Below are positions 8,001 to 15,182 of a stretch of DNA of 23,244 nucleotides, in pieces. Below the pieces are notes generated by a model. The model was not told the origin of the DNA. It saw nothing but the letters and a program-made list of their open reading frames with translations, and made no database searches. Source of the stretch: an uncultured Porphyromonadaceae bacterium (GTDB lineage: Bacteria > Bacteroidota > Bacteroidia > Bacteroidales > Muribaculaceae); NCBI GenBank assembly GCA_947166165.1, contig CAMVDK010000008.1:1-23244 (forward strand). Reading direction: 5' to 3'. Every line of letters begins with the position of its first letter. Within the stretch, counting starts at the first letter, position 1. A program made the position numbers and the translations under genes.

Positions 8001-9961
8001 ACCTTAAAGGTGCTGTTGGTGCTCGTGCTGGTGTAGCGACCGGTGATGAACACGTTGCCCTTCAAGGCCGGCGTGATGAGCCAGTAATAGTAGTTGCTGT
8101 ACTGAGCGCGGTCGAAGGCGATGGCTTTGCTGGTGCCGTCGACGTCAACCACGGTGAAGCCGTCGTCGTAGGCATACTGGTAGTTGGGTGCGATGCTCGG
8201 GTTGATGGAGCTGGTGCGCACGCTCTTCCAGCCGCTGGGGATTTTGGCCTCGGCGGTGCAACCGTCGAAGGTCTCCTGGTAGCCGGTGGGCACGGCCAGG
8301 CCGTTGCCGGTGATGGTCACGGTCTGAGTGCCGGCCTCGCCACAGTCGATGGTGAGCGTGGCTGAGAACTCGCCGCCAGCCGTGGGGGCAAACGTCACGG
8401 GGATGGTGACATTGGCGGCAGCCGCCAGTTCGGCAGCGGTGTAGGTCGTCGAGAACGGAGCCTCGAGGCCCGACACGGCAGGCGTGATGGCCTGTGCGCC
8501 AATGTTGGTCACCTTCACCTCCAGAGCCTTGCTGTTGCCCACCAACACGGTGCCGAAGTCAAGCGCCTCGGGAGCCACAGCCACGGCATAGTCCGACGGC
8601 TCGGCGTAGTTGATTCTCACCTTGGGCAGGAACTGCGCGTTGGTGGTGCGGTAGCATGCCGAAGCGTAGTCCGTCGCCTCGCCGTACCAGTACAGGCGCT
8701 CGTAAGTGCCCTTGGTGTTGACATTCGAGCCAAAGGCCAGGTTGCCGCCAGAGTAGGTCATCGGGGTGTTGAACACAAAGGTCAACTCGTTTCCGCCCGG
8801 CGACATAGCGCCCTTCCACACCTCGGTGAGGTCGTCGACCGTGGCCGACAGTGCTGCTACAGCTTCAGTCTCGCCGGCGTAGAACGACAGTTCGCCGCCG
8901 TTGAGCGATGCGCGGTTGTTGGTCGAGTAGAAGGTCACGCTGGTGATTTGCTTGCCCACCAGCGACGTGAGCTTGCTCGACGGGTAGATGAAGCGTGTCT
9001 TGCTGTTCGCCGTGTCGTAATAGTAGCCGTAGATGGGGATACCCTCGTTGGTTGCGAGGGTGCCCGTGGAGCCGTCGCACAGAATGACGGCCATCACTGC
9101 GCTGCCGCTGAGCGTCACCGTGAAGGAGCCTGCCGCACCGCAGTCGATGGTCATCGTGCCGGTGTGGTCGCCTACTTCGGTGGGGCTGAAGGTCACGGGA
9201 ATGGTGGCCGTTGCGCCGCTTGCCAGCTCAGCAGGGGTGTAGGTGGTGCTGAACGGGGCCGACAGGCCGCTCACCGTGGGGGTGACGGCGTTGGTGCCCT
9301 TGTTTTTCAGCGTCACGTTGAGTGTGCCGGTGGAGTTCACCCCCAGCTCGCCAAATGCCAGGCTTTCGGCCGACACCTGCACGAGGTAGTCGGGCTTCTC
9401 GCCCAGCGAGTAGTCGAACGTGGTCTTGGGCAGGAACGTCTGTGCGCTGCCGGCGCTGTTGACGCTGCAGTTCACGCCTTGGCTCTCGCCATACCAATAG
9501 GTGCGGGGGTAATTGCTACCTCCCGATGCAATCACAATCTGAATGGCGAGGTTACCGCCACTGTACTCATAGGGTTCGTCGAGAGTGATGACGTACTCCT
9601 GCGCCCCGGTGGCCGGCGTGCCGGTGTAGCAGTCGGTGAGCCCGGTGAGCTTGCCGCTCACGGTGGTCTGATCCACTTCGCCCATTTGCACGGTGATGGC
9701 GCCACCCTGGAACGTCACGTTTGCATTGGCATAGAACGTGAGCGAATTGATGGTGCCGTCGGCCATTGACTCCAGCATCGAGGCCGGATAAACCATCGTT
9801 GAGGTGTTGTTCTGAGTGTCCCAGTAATAACCGTAAATAGGCACATACTGGTTGGTCGATCCTGTGCCTTCGCACACGGTGAGGGTCTCGCCCCTCGCCC
9901 ATAGCGATGCGCACAACAAGCACGTCAACAGACATAGCCGTTGAAATAGTTTTTGTCTCAT
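5042..9961 (-). CDS. Giant multidomain cell-surface protein with type IX secretion signal
   Basis: This 1639-residue exported protein has a signal peptide at residues 1-24. Reading inward, a beta-sandwich module with PIYGYY...YP (about 27-185) is followed by a HYDIN/choice-of-anchor-D-like domain (190-289). The same pair repeats at 294-455 and 457-555. Next come a cleaved-adhesin/choice-of-anchor-J-like domain (558-710), a CARDB-like stretch (735-830), a second anchor-J-like domain (935-1066), a third diverged first-type module (1172-1360), a carboxypeptidase-regulatory-like domain (1364-1440, VSGTVTDGDTPIEGAQ) and a domain with YATWYGDQDL...YLPKTEV (about 1455-1570). Residues 1600-1639 (VTYVNAAGQQSDHPYSGINI onward, ending STSKMVVK) are a type IX sorting domain, so it is probably attached to the cell surface. 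It likely acts in adhesion or ligand binding. No catalytic motif was recognised. It is transcribed alone from the promoter at 10025-10056. Confidence 0.9.
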   Translation of the reverse strand: MRQKLFQRLCLLTCLLCASLWARGETLTVCEGTGSTNQYVPIYGYYWDTQNNTSTMVYPASMLESMADGTINSLTFYANANVTFQGGAITVQMGEVDQTTVSGKLTGLTDCYTGTPATGAQEYVITLDEPYEYSGGNLAIQIVIASGGSNYPRTYWYGESQGVNCSVNSAGSAQTFLPKTTFDYSLGEKPDYLVQVSAESLAFGELGVNSTGTLNVTLKNKGTNAVTPTVSGLSAPFSTTYTPAELASGATATIPVTFSPTEVGDHTGTMTIDCGAAGSFTVTLSGSAVMAVILCDGSTGTLATNEGIPIYGYYYDTANSKTRFIYPSSKLTSLVGKQITSVTFYSTNNRASLNGGELSFYAGETEAVAALSATVDDLTEVWKGAMSPGGNELTFVFNTPMTYSGGNLAFGSNVNTKGTYERLYWYGEATDYASACYRTTNAQFLPKVRINYAEPSDYAVAVAPEALDFGTVLVGNSKALEVKVTNIGAQAITPAVSGLEAPFSTTYTAAELAAAANVTIPVTFAPTAGGEFSATLTIDCGEAGTQTVTITGNGLAVPTGYQETFDGCTAEAKIPSGWKSVRTSSINPSIAPNYQYAYDDGFTVVDVDGTSKAIAFDRAQYSNYYYWLITPALKGNVFITGRYTSTSTNSTFKVYPVADDGTIQSGEIAVEWIPALAADGTWSYGSFNLADYSKVAILMRYGSIDFLAADEVSAEKEIALTSAASTAETVAAEGSTAHFTVNAVVKNQGLAAVEAADYQLTVANYDTPDEVIATFNGADIAVGASTTVPMEFDYEIPGIQPSQIVRFTVKETLNSTTASTSYVTVTAAVAKAALFLENGTTAYTKQDLGVFRGSRQLKFTIGNKNGTAPLSYTVVPVEGVTVDAAEGTVAEGAVSEAITLTVAGPATYDGVIANITTNGGDLAVEAHAAALAETTFLEDFEDDLDNGWMVGEGYTFPSRPSANDFNQKAAYFYATSSYADPGTMITPAINFDENTGLDFHFTTYRQLYAGSVQAFYSTDRATWTSLGNVATTSSQYVNHTFTLPEAGTYYFKFVDLGCYIDDIYGGERATVEHDAFFETFAGPSEGMVNYEATFTGTLRNLAEAEEFDIVLVVDGEDVAMVSKTVDGTADFELSFVPHTASTLEVKAEARVDDYAVASQVINLVLAQESLVSGTIVNPGTSTTVGNDAGAVINGYFDNTATRLLYTAEQMTAAGVKAGDKITKIALLVSSSARTNPLDFNVWARNSESTGLAAGLISADIDAEGFTQVYANDNILPLVPAAGGELLLNLSEPIVYNGQSLELITTSYGAYQSKYIYFTYNEVANQMLTLRVDGEKTPAELFASNASLQTKLPSLKLYVENEPVTVSGTVTDGDTPIEGAQLSFTQDGKLYEATTDAEGRYSVDIFQPGEDYILTVTAEGYDAYTETRDITESMTWNVNLGGDVPEPIKLAGVQFTADNKYATWYGDQDLAAPAGVTVYAVASITDDVAVIEPLTYIPANTGVLLYSETPAEQVQATPYAGETASAESLLVGSLEGMNIGEGYVLYNDAFVLTDGGQLAAHRCYLPKTEVPVGAPARLRIATADGQLVTAISDIANGKAIDKVTYVNAAGQQSDHPYSGINIVVTRYTDGSVSTSKMVVK

Positions 9962-10024
9962 ACGCTTGTAAAGTTTATGTTAATAGAATAATTGAAAGTT
10001 ATATCATACTCTAGAAATTGGGTG

Positions 10025-10056
10025 CAAATATAATGTAATCTTTTGACTTATGCAAA
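10025..10056 (-). promoter_or_regulatory. Promoter of the type IX-secreted protein
   Basis: On the minus strand, TTTG (10056-10053) and TATATTTG (10032-10025) are separated by 20 bp, a full match to the Bacteroidota consensus. Transcription would start near 10019, with a leader of about 58 nt before the ATG at 9961. Confidence 0.75.
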
Positions 10057-10075
10057 CTTTCGTATGATTTGCCCC

Positions 10076-10120
10076 GAAAAAAATACCGTCCCGCAAGGCG
10101 TCATGCTTGCAGGGCGGTAT
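10076..10120 (-). terminator. Intrinsic terminator of the GAPDH gene
   Basis: Read on the minus strand, ATACCGCCCTGCAAG (10120-10106) pairs at 13 of 15 positions with CTTGCGGGACGGTAT (10097-10083), the two differences being wobble-type. The loop is 8 nt, and a run of seven T (10083-10077) follows at once. It closes the GAPDH transcript just before the next promoter. Confidence 0.85.
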
Positions 10121-10143
10121 GGAAATCGTGGTCAAATGGGTTT

Positions 10144-11181
10144 TCAGCCGTTGTGCTTCTTCATAATCTTGATCAGGTCAACCACCTTGTGGCTGTAGCC
10201 AATCTCGTTGTCATACCAGCTGACGACCTTGACAAACTTGTCGGTCAGGTAGACACCGGCGTTGGCGTCGAAGATGCTCGTGCGGGGGTCGCCCATGAAG
10301 TCGCTCGACACGACGGCGTCCTCGGTGTAGCCCAGGATGCCCTTGAGCTCGCCCTCGGCGGCCTTCTTCATGGCGGCGCAGATGTCCTCCTTGGTGGCGG
10401 GGTTCTTCAGGTTGACGGTCAGGTCGACCACCGACACGTCGAGCGTAGGCACGCGCATCGAGATGCCGGTCAGCTTGCCGTTGAGCTCAGGAATCACCTT
10501 GCCCACAGCCTTGGCGGCGCCGGTGCTCGAGGGGATGATGTTGCCCGAAGCGGCACGGCCTCCGCGCCAGTCCTTCATCGACGGGCCGTCGACGGTCTTC
10601 TGGGTGGCGGTGGTGGAGTGCACGGTGGTCATCAGGCCGTTCTCGATGCCGAAGGCGTCGTTGAGCACCTTGGCCACGGGGGCCAGGCAGTTGGTGGTGC
10701 ACGAAGCGTTCGACACGATGGTCTCGCCGGCATACTTGTCGGTGTTCACGCCGCACACAAACATCGGGGCCTGGCGGCCATCCTCACCAGCCTTGCTGGG
10801 AGCGGAGAGCACCACATACTTGGCGCCAGCCTCGAGGTGCTTCTCGGCCTTGTCCATGGCCAGGAACAGGCCGGTGGACTCGACGACGTACTCAGCGCCC
10901 ACCTCGTCCCACTTCAGGTTGGCGGGGTCCTTCTCGGCGGTGACGCGGATGTGGTTGCCGTTCACGATGAGCTCGTTGCGCTCGGCATCGACCTCGATGG
11001 TGCCGTTGAACTGGCCGTGCATCGTGTCGTACTTGAGCATGTAGGCCATGTAGTCGACGGGCAGCAGGTCGTTGATGCCAACCACCACAACATCGTTCAC
11101 GTTGTTCTCCTCAAAGGTCGAGCGGAACACAAAGCGGCCAATGCGGCCAAAACCATTGATACCGATTTTAATTTTTGCCAT
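10144..11181 (-). CDS. gap: Glyceraldehyde-3-phosphate dehydrogenase
   Basis: This glycolytic enzyme (345 residues, family usually about 330-340) converts glyceraldehyde 3-phosphate, phosphate and NAD+ to 1,3-bisphosphoglycerate in the cytoplasm. The NAD-binding motif INGFGRIGR is at residues 8-16. The catalytic motif SNASCTTNCLAP gives Cys161 as nucleophile, and His188 in TTVHSTTATQ is the likely base. The phosphate-binding GNIIPSSTGAAKAVGKVIPEL and the C-terminal SWYDNEIGYSHKVVDLI are intact. The start at 11181 gives the standard MAKIKIGINGFGRIGR beginning. It is monocistronic, with a strong terminator downstream and an upstream -7 element on the minus strand at 11318-11325. Confidence 0.97.
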   Translation of the reverse strand: MAKIKIGINGFGRIGRFVFRSTFEENNVNDVVVVGINDLLPVDYMAYMLKYDTMHGQFNGTIEVDAERNELIVNGNHIRVTAEKDPANLKWDEVGAEYVVESTGLFLAMDKAEKHLEAGAKYVVLSAPSKAGEDGRQAPMFVCGVNTDKYAGETIVSNASCTTNCLAPVAKVLNDAFGIENGLMTTVHSTTATQKTVDGPSMKDWRGGRAASGNIIPSSTGAAKAVGKVIPELNGKLTGISMRVPTLDVSVVDLTVNLKNPATKEDICAAMKKAAEGELKGILGYTEDAVVSSDFMGDPRTSIFDANAGVYLTDKFVKVVSWYDNEIGYSHKVVDLIKIMKKHNG

Positions 11182-11217
11182 GAGATAATTTAATTAAAAT
11201 TTGTTGGTGAATATGTC

Positions 11218-11246
11218 TTTGTCTTAAGAAATTCTTTGTACCTTTG
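11218..11246 (+). promoter_or_regulatory. Candidate promoter for mscL (long leader)
   Basis: TTTG (11218-11221) and TACCTTTG (11239-11246) are 17 bp apart, slightly short of the usual 19-20. If used, transcription would start near 11252 and leave a leader of about 240 nt before mscL. No better forward -7 element was found closer to the gene. Confidence 0.4.
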
Positions 11247-11317
11247 CACACTCGCAGATTTGCAGCCTCGCCACAAGCGGTGCGCACGGCACGTTGCATT
11301 CAGTCGTTTCCCGACTG

Positions 11318-11325
11318 CAAAAGTA
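11318..11325 (-). promoter_or_regulatory. Candidate -7 element for the GAPDH gene
   Basis: The minus strand reads TACTTTTG here, a match to TAnnTTTG. No TTTG lies at the expected -33 distance. The predicted start near 11312 gives a leader of about 130 nt. It faces the forward element at 11239-11246. The rest of the 310-bp gap between the two genes contains no recognisable gene. Confidence 0.45.
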
Positions 11326-11491
11326 ATGATTTTTTTTGGGATATGCCTGCCGCGAGCCGCAAAAATGGTGCAATTAAGATTGTTTAATACTGCGCAATCC
11401 TTTGCAAAGGCCCTCGCCCGCCACCGCCGGGCAGGGGGACGACGACGTGAAAGTGTGATAACGTGAAATATTAACCAAAAAACTTACAACT

Positions 11492-11926
11492 ATGGGTTTT
11501 GTGAAAGAATTTAAGGAGTTTGCCATGAAGGGCAACGTGATGGACATGGCCGTTGGTGTGATCATCGGCGGTGCCTTTGGCAAGATTGTCACCTCGCTGG
11601 TCGAGGATGTGCTCATGCCGGTCATCAGCCTTGCCACTGGCGGTGTGGACTTCACCAATCTCTACGTCACCTTCGGCAAGGTTCCCGAAGGCGTGGCCCA
11701 GAACTATGCCGCCCTCAAGGAGGCCGGCGTGTCGATGTTCGCCTATGGCGCTTTCATTCAGAACATCATCGACTTCCTCATCATCGCCTTCTGCATCTTC
11801 CTGATGATCAAGGGTATGAACAAGCTCACCAAGAAGAAAGCCGAGGAGCCCGCTCCCGACCCCGAACCCAGTGCCGAGGAGAAGCTGCTGGGCGAAATCC
11901 GCGACCTGCTCAAGGAGAAGAAGTGA
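11492..11926 (+). CDS. mscL: Large-conductance mechanosensitive channel
   Basis: MscL is an inner-membrane channel that opens under membrane tension to release solutes during hypo-osmotic shock. At 144 residues the protein has the usual length. The N-terminal amphipathic helix (FVKEFKEFAMKGNVMDMAVG) leads into TM1 (VGVIIGGAFGKIVTSLVEDVLMP, about 21-43). A periplasmic loop carries VDFTNLYV, then TM2 follows (FIQNIIDFLIIAFCIFLMIKGMN, about 89-111). The charged C-terminal helix EEKLLGEIRDLLKEK ends the protein. These features identify it without ambiguity. A strong terminator follows at 11962-11996. Confidence 0.97.
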   Translation: MGFVKEFKEFAMKGNVMDMAVGVIIGGAFGKIVTSLVEDVLMPVISLATGGVDFTNLYVTFGKVPEGVAQNYAALKEAGVSMFAYGAFIQNIIDFLIIAFCIFLMIKGMNKLTKKKAEEPAPDPEPSAEEKLLGEIRDLLKEKK

Positions 11927-11961
11927 GCGTGGCTTCACGCGCCTTGTGACGCCATCATGAA

Positions 11962-11996
11962 AGCCAGCCGGGCGCACCCGCCCGCTGGCTTTTTTT
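11962..11996 (+). terminator. Intrinsic terminator after mscL
   Basis: AGCCAGCCGGGCG (11962-11974) pairs with CGCCCGCTGGCT (11979-11990) through 12 bp with one bulge, and is followed immediately by a run of T to 11996. It is a textbook GC-rich hairpin with U-tract. The next gene starts only 16 bp later. Confidence 0.9.
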
Positions 11997-12012
11997 CCGA
12001 AACAAAACCATT

Positions 12013-12981
12013 ATGCTGAAAGCCATATTGACCTTCTTGAAGAACTGGACGCTGCCGAGCGCGATAGTGAGTGGCACGGTGCTGTATCTGGTGTTTGCCA
12101 ACGTGCCGGCGCTCGACGGTGCGGCGCGGTTCTTCGACCCGATTTTCGATGCCATCTTCCCCTTCTTCATGGGCATGATCCTGTTCACCACGTTCTGCAA
12201 GATCGACTTCCACCAGATGCGTGCCACGGCGTGGCACTGGTGGATCACGCTGCTGCAGGTGCTGCTGGTGGCCGGCGTGGCCGCCCTCATCATCACCCTT
12301 GACATGCAGGGTCGCGACCTGGTGCTCATGGAGGGCATCCTGACGTGCATCATCGCGCCGGGAGCCGCCGCCGCCGCGGTGGTCACCGCCAAGCTGGGCG
12401 GCAACCTGGCCTCGATGACGAGCTACACCTTCCTGTCGAATTTCGTGACCGCGCTGCTGGTGCCCACGGTGTTCCCGCTCATCGACCGCAGCGTCGACAT
12501 CCCCTTCCTGGCGGCCTTCCTCGCCATTTTGTGGAAGGTGTGCATGGTGCTGCTCGTGCCCATGCTGGCGGCCTATGTGGTGAAGCACTTCATGCACCGC
12601 CTGCACGCCTGGCTTGTGAGCATCGACGACCTCTCGTTCTACATGTGGGGCATCTCGCTCACCATCGTCAGCGGGAGCACGGTCAAGTATATCGTGCAGG
12701 CCGACACCACCACGGGCTTCGTGCTCACCATCGCGGCCATATCGCTCGTGCTCTGCCTGGTGCAGTTCGCCCTCGGGCGCTGGGTGGGGAGCCGCTTCGG
12801 CGCCGTGGTGGAGAGCGGGCAGGGACTCGGGCAGAAGAACACCGCCTTCGCCGTGTGGATTGCCTACACCTACCTCAACCCGCTCTGCTCGGTAGGCCCC
12901 GGGTGCTACATCCTGTGGCAGAACGCCATCAACAGCTACGAGATTTGGCATCAACGCCAAATCTCGCAGAAAAACGCTTGA
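12013..12981 (+). CDS. BASS-family (bile acid:sodium symporter-like) transporter
   Basis: This 322-residue inner-membrane protein has about nine to ten hydrophobic segments (for example 44-62, 73-95, 104-125, 160-190, 205-222, 233-253, 278-305). The motif GQKNTAFAVWIAYTYLNPLC (273-292) and IIAPGAAAAAVVTAKLGG (113-130) fit the crossover and ion-binding regions of the BASS superfamily as found in Bacteroidota, where members are often annotated only as 'transporter' or 'symporter'. The substrate is unknown; a small organic anion is likely from the family. No promoter is visible between the mscL terminator and this start, so expression may depend on read-through or an atypical promoter. The last codons contain an 11-bp perfect inverted repeat. 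It converges on the FKBP gene. Confidence 0.8.
   Translation: MLKAILTFLKNWTLPSAIVSGTVLYLVFANVPALDGAARFFDPIFDAIFPFFMGMILFTTFCKIDFHQMRATAWHWWITLLQVLLVAGVAALIITLDMQGRDLVLMEGILTCIIAPGAAAAAVVTAKLGGNLASMTSYTFLSNFVTALLVPTVFPLIDRSVDIPFLAAFLAILWKVCMVLLVPMLAAYVVKHFMHRLHAWLVSIDDLSFYMWGISLTIVSGSTVKYIVQADTTTGFVLTIAAISLVLCLVQFALGRWVGSRFGAVVESGQGLGQKNTAFAVWIAYTYLNPLCSVGPGCYILWQNAINSYEIWHQRQISQKNA
12939..12966. repeat. Perfect 11-bp stem-loop inside the 3' end of the BASS gene
   Basis: CGAGATTTGGC (12939-12949) and GCCAAATCTCG (12956-12966) are perfectly complementary around a 6-nt loop, and encode part of the last dozen residues. No U-tract follows on the plus strand. On the minus strand an AAAAA block on the plus strand (12970-12974) gives Us before, not after, the stem. 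It may be a U-tract-free terminator or 3'-end stabiliser separating the convergent genes. Confidence 0.5.
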
Positions 12982-13016
12982 TAATCAATCAAACGTAAGC
13001 CAAAATGGGCGCTGCC

Positions 13017-13562
13017 CTATTCCCTGACCTCGTAGGCGTAGATGCTCACGAGCTTGACGTCGAACACGAGGTTGGTGTACGGCTTGATGATGTCGCTGAT
13101 TTCGTAGGAGCCGTAGGCGAGGCGGTAGGGAATCACGATGCGGCAGCTGTCGCCCACGTGCATGCGCGGCAGGGCCACCTGCCAGCCCTCAATCAGGTTG
13201 GGCGCGCTGATTTGCGTGCGCATCAGGCTGTCGCCCGGACTGGTGTTCAGGTAGCTCGAGTCGAAGGGGGTGGCGTCCTTGGTCATGCCGCGGTACTTGA
13301 CGTCGACCGTCGAGGTGAACAGCGGGCGCTTGTTGTGGCGCGTGAGCATGGTGTCGTTGTACCAGTGCATGAGTATGTGTGCATTGGCGTCCCACGGGGC
13401 GGTGACGGTGGTGTAGAATTTGGTGTTGGAGCGTTGGAGCTCAAACCACTCGTCGTTGGCCTCGCGCCAGGTCTTGTATTTGTCCTCGACGCTGTTGCCG
13501 AGGCAGGCGTTGAGCGCCACGCCGGCAAGCATGGCGGTGATGTATAGCAGGATTTTCCTCAT
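13017..13562 (-). CDS. FKBP-type peptidyl-prolyl isomerase-like lipoprotein
   Basis: This 181-residue lipoprotein has a type II signal peptide with lipobox ALNAC (Cys20), so it is expected to be anchored in the periplasm or outer membrane. The second half carries FKBP hallmarks: FDSSY (100-104), LIEGWQVALPRMHVGDSCRI (123-142), IPYRLAYGS (144-152) and IKPYTNLVFDVKLVSI (159-174). Such proteins help fold exported proteins by cis-trans proline isomerisation. Isomerase activity is inferred from the family, since the aromatic pocket is only partly visible. It ends 35 bp from the convergent BASS gene and has its own -7 element at 13585-13592, so it is probably transcribed apart from the flippase operon upstream. 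Confidence 0.85.
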   Translation of the reverse strand: MRKILLYITAMLAGVALNACLGNSVEDKYKTWREANDEWFELQRSNTKFYTTVTAPWDANAHILMHWYNDTMLTRHNKRPLFTSTVDVKYRGMTKDATPFDSSYLNTSPGDSLMRTQISAPNLIEGWQVALPRMHVGDSCRIVIPYRLAYGSYEISDIIKPYTNLVFDVKLVSIYAYEVRE

Positions 13563-13584
13563 TGTCGCTCGTAGTTAGGTGGGG

Positions 13585-13592
13585 CAAAGTTA
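13585..13592 (-). promoter_or_regulatory. -7 element of the FKBP lipoprotein gene
   Basis: The minus strand reads TAACTTTG, an exact TAnnTTTG match 22 nt before the ATG. No clear TTTG is found at -33. The element lies in the 68-bp gap after the flippase stop codon. Confidence 0.5.
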
Positions 13593-13630
13593 CGAATAAT
13601 ATTCTGTTCGCCGGGCTAATTACCGATTTT

Positions 13631-15166
13631 TTAACGCAACTCACGTGCTGCGGAGCGGAACAGCCGCCCCACCACGGGAATGCGCGCCAGCATGGGAGCG
13701 AGGTTCTCGCGGCGCATCACCAGCGCCACCAGCAGCAGGAGCAAGGCCGTGCGCAAGGCCAGGTTGAGCCATGCGTTGCCGGTGTCCACCCACAGGGCCA
13801 CGGCGCTGAGTGCGGCGGTCGCCACCACATAGAGGGCGATGTCGCGCAGCGGGTAGGCCATGGGATAGTAGCGCTGGCCGGTGAAGTAGCTCAGCAGCAT
13901 GCATGTGCCATAGGCCGCCACGCCGGCCCAGGCGCAGGCCATGTAGCCGAACTGCGGCACGAAAATCACGTTCACCAGCACCAGCACCAGGCAGCCGATG
14001 CCCGAGAACACGGCCCCCCAGAGCGTGCGGTCGGTGAGCTTGTACCAGAACGAGAGGTTGAAGTAGACGCCCATCATAATCTCGGCCGCCATCACGATGG
14101 GCACCACGCGCAGGCCCTCCCAATAGTCGGGGGCGATGATGTGCTTGAGCACGTCGATGCCGGCGAGCACGGCCAGATAGGCGATGAGCGTGAAGACGAT
14201 GAAATATTTCATGGCCTCGGCCTGCATGCGCTTGTTTTCCTGCTCGTCGTCCTTGTTGCCGCCGAACACGAAGGGCTCGTAGGCATAGCGGAAGGCCTGC
14301 GTGATCAGGGCCATGATCATGGCAATCTTGATGGCGGCACCGTAGATGCCCAGCTGCGAGGCTGTCTCGACCGGCGAGCCGGGGTAGACCATCGGGAAGA
14401 TGATTTGCGAGGCCGACTGGTTGATCACCCCGGCCACGCTCAAGATGAGGATGGGCCAGCTGTAGCCCAGCATGCGCCGCAGCAGCCGGCGGTCCCAGCA
14501 CCACGAGGCCTCGCGCAGCTCCACCGTCATGCACATCATCACCAGCAGCGTGCAAGCCAGGTTGAGATAGAACACGTAGCCCACGCCCACCGTGGGGCTG
14601 TAGATGGCGCCCACGGCATCCGGGTGCTTGTCGTAGAGGGCGGGCAGGGCCACAAAGTAGAGCAGGTTCAGCCCGATGTTGGCAAAGATGAACAGCAGCT
14701 TGAGCGCGGCGAATTTCACCGGGCGCTTCTTGTAGCGCAGGTAGGCGAAGATGATGGCCTGGAAGGCGTCGAGTGCCACCACGGCGGCCATGACGATGAT
14801 GTAGTCGGGGTGGGCCGTGTAGGTCATGCCCATGGCCGGCGCAATCCACCCGATGTTCAGCCACACCAGCGCCACAAACAGCAGCGAGGTCATGCCCACG
14901 GTGATGAGCGTGGTGGAGTAGACGCGGCGAGGGTCTTCCTCCGTCTTGTTGGCATAGCGGAAGAAGGTGGTCTCCATGCCGTAGGTAAGGATGGCCAGCA
15001 GCAGCGCCGTGTAGGCATACACGTTGGTCACGATGCCGTAGTCGCCCGAGGCGGCCGACATCTTGGCCGTGTAGAGCGGCACGAGCAGGTAGTTGAGGAA
15101 CCGCCCCACGATGCTGCTCAATCCGTAGATGGCCGTGTCCTTGGCCAGCGATTTCAGGTTTGCCAT
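13631..15166 (-). CDS. Polysaccharide/oligosaccharide flippase (MOP superfamily, Wzx-like)
   Basis: This 511-residue integral membrane protein has about 12-14 hydrophobic segments. It starts with the typical flippase opening KSLAKDTAIYGLSSIVGRFLNYLLVPLYT (5-33) and continues GDYGIVTNVYAYTALLLAILTYGMETTFFRY. Further family signs are YSWPILILSVAGVINQSASQII and EPFVFGGNKDDEQENKRMQAEAMKYFI, a cytoplasmic loop between helices. Such proteins move lipid-linked glycans across the inner membrane. It is the last gene of a - strand operon, 16 nt after ruvB. A pairing of ruvB with a flippase gene is common in Bacteroidales (from memory). The cognate glycan is unknown because no other glycan genes are adjacent. 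Confidence 0.88.
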   Translation of the reverse strand: MANLKSLAKDTAIYGLSSIVGRFLNYLLVPLYTAKMSAASGDYGIVTNVYAYTALLLAILTYGMETTFFRYANKTEEDPRRVYSTTLITVGMTSLLFVALVWLNIGWIAPAMGMTYTAHPDYIIVMAAVVALDAFQAIIFAYLRYKKRPVKFAALKLLFIFANIGLNLLYFVALPALYDKHPDAVGAIYSPTVGVGYVFYLNLACTLLVMMCMTVELREASWCWDRRLLRRMLGYSWPILILSVAGVINQSASQIIFPMVYPGSPVETASQLGIYGAAIKIAMIMALITQAFRYAYEPFVFGGNKDDEQENKRMQAEAMKYFIVFTLIAYLAVLAGIDVLKHIIAPDYWEGLRVVPIVMAAEIMMGVYFNLSFWYKLTDRTLWGAVFSGIGCLVLVLVNVIFVPQFGYMACAWAGVAAYGTCMLLSYFTGQRYYPMAYPLRDIALYVVATAALSAVALWVDTGNAWLNLALRTALLLLLVALVMRRENLAPMLARIPVVGRLFRSAARELR

Positions 15167-15182
15167 GATGATGAGTGGTTGC

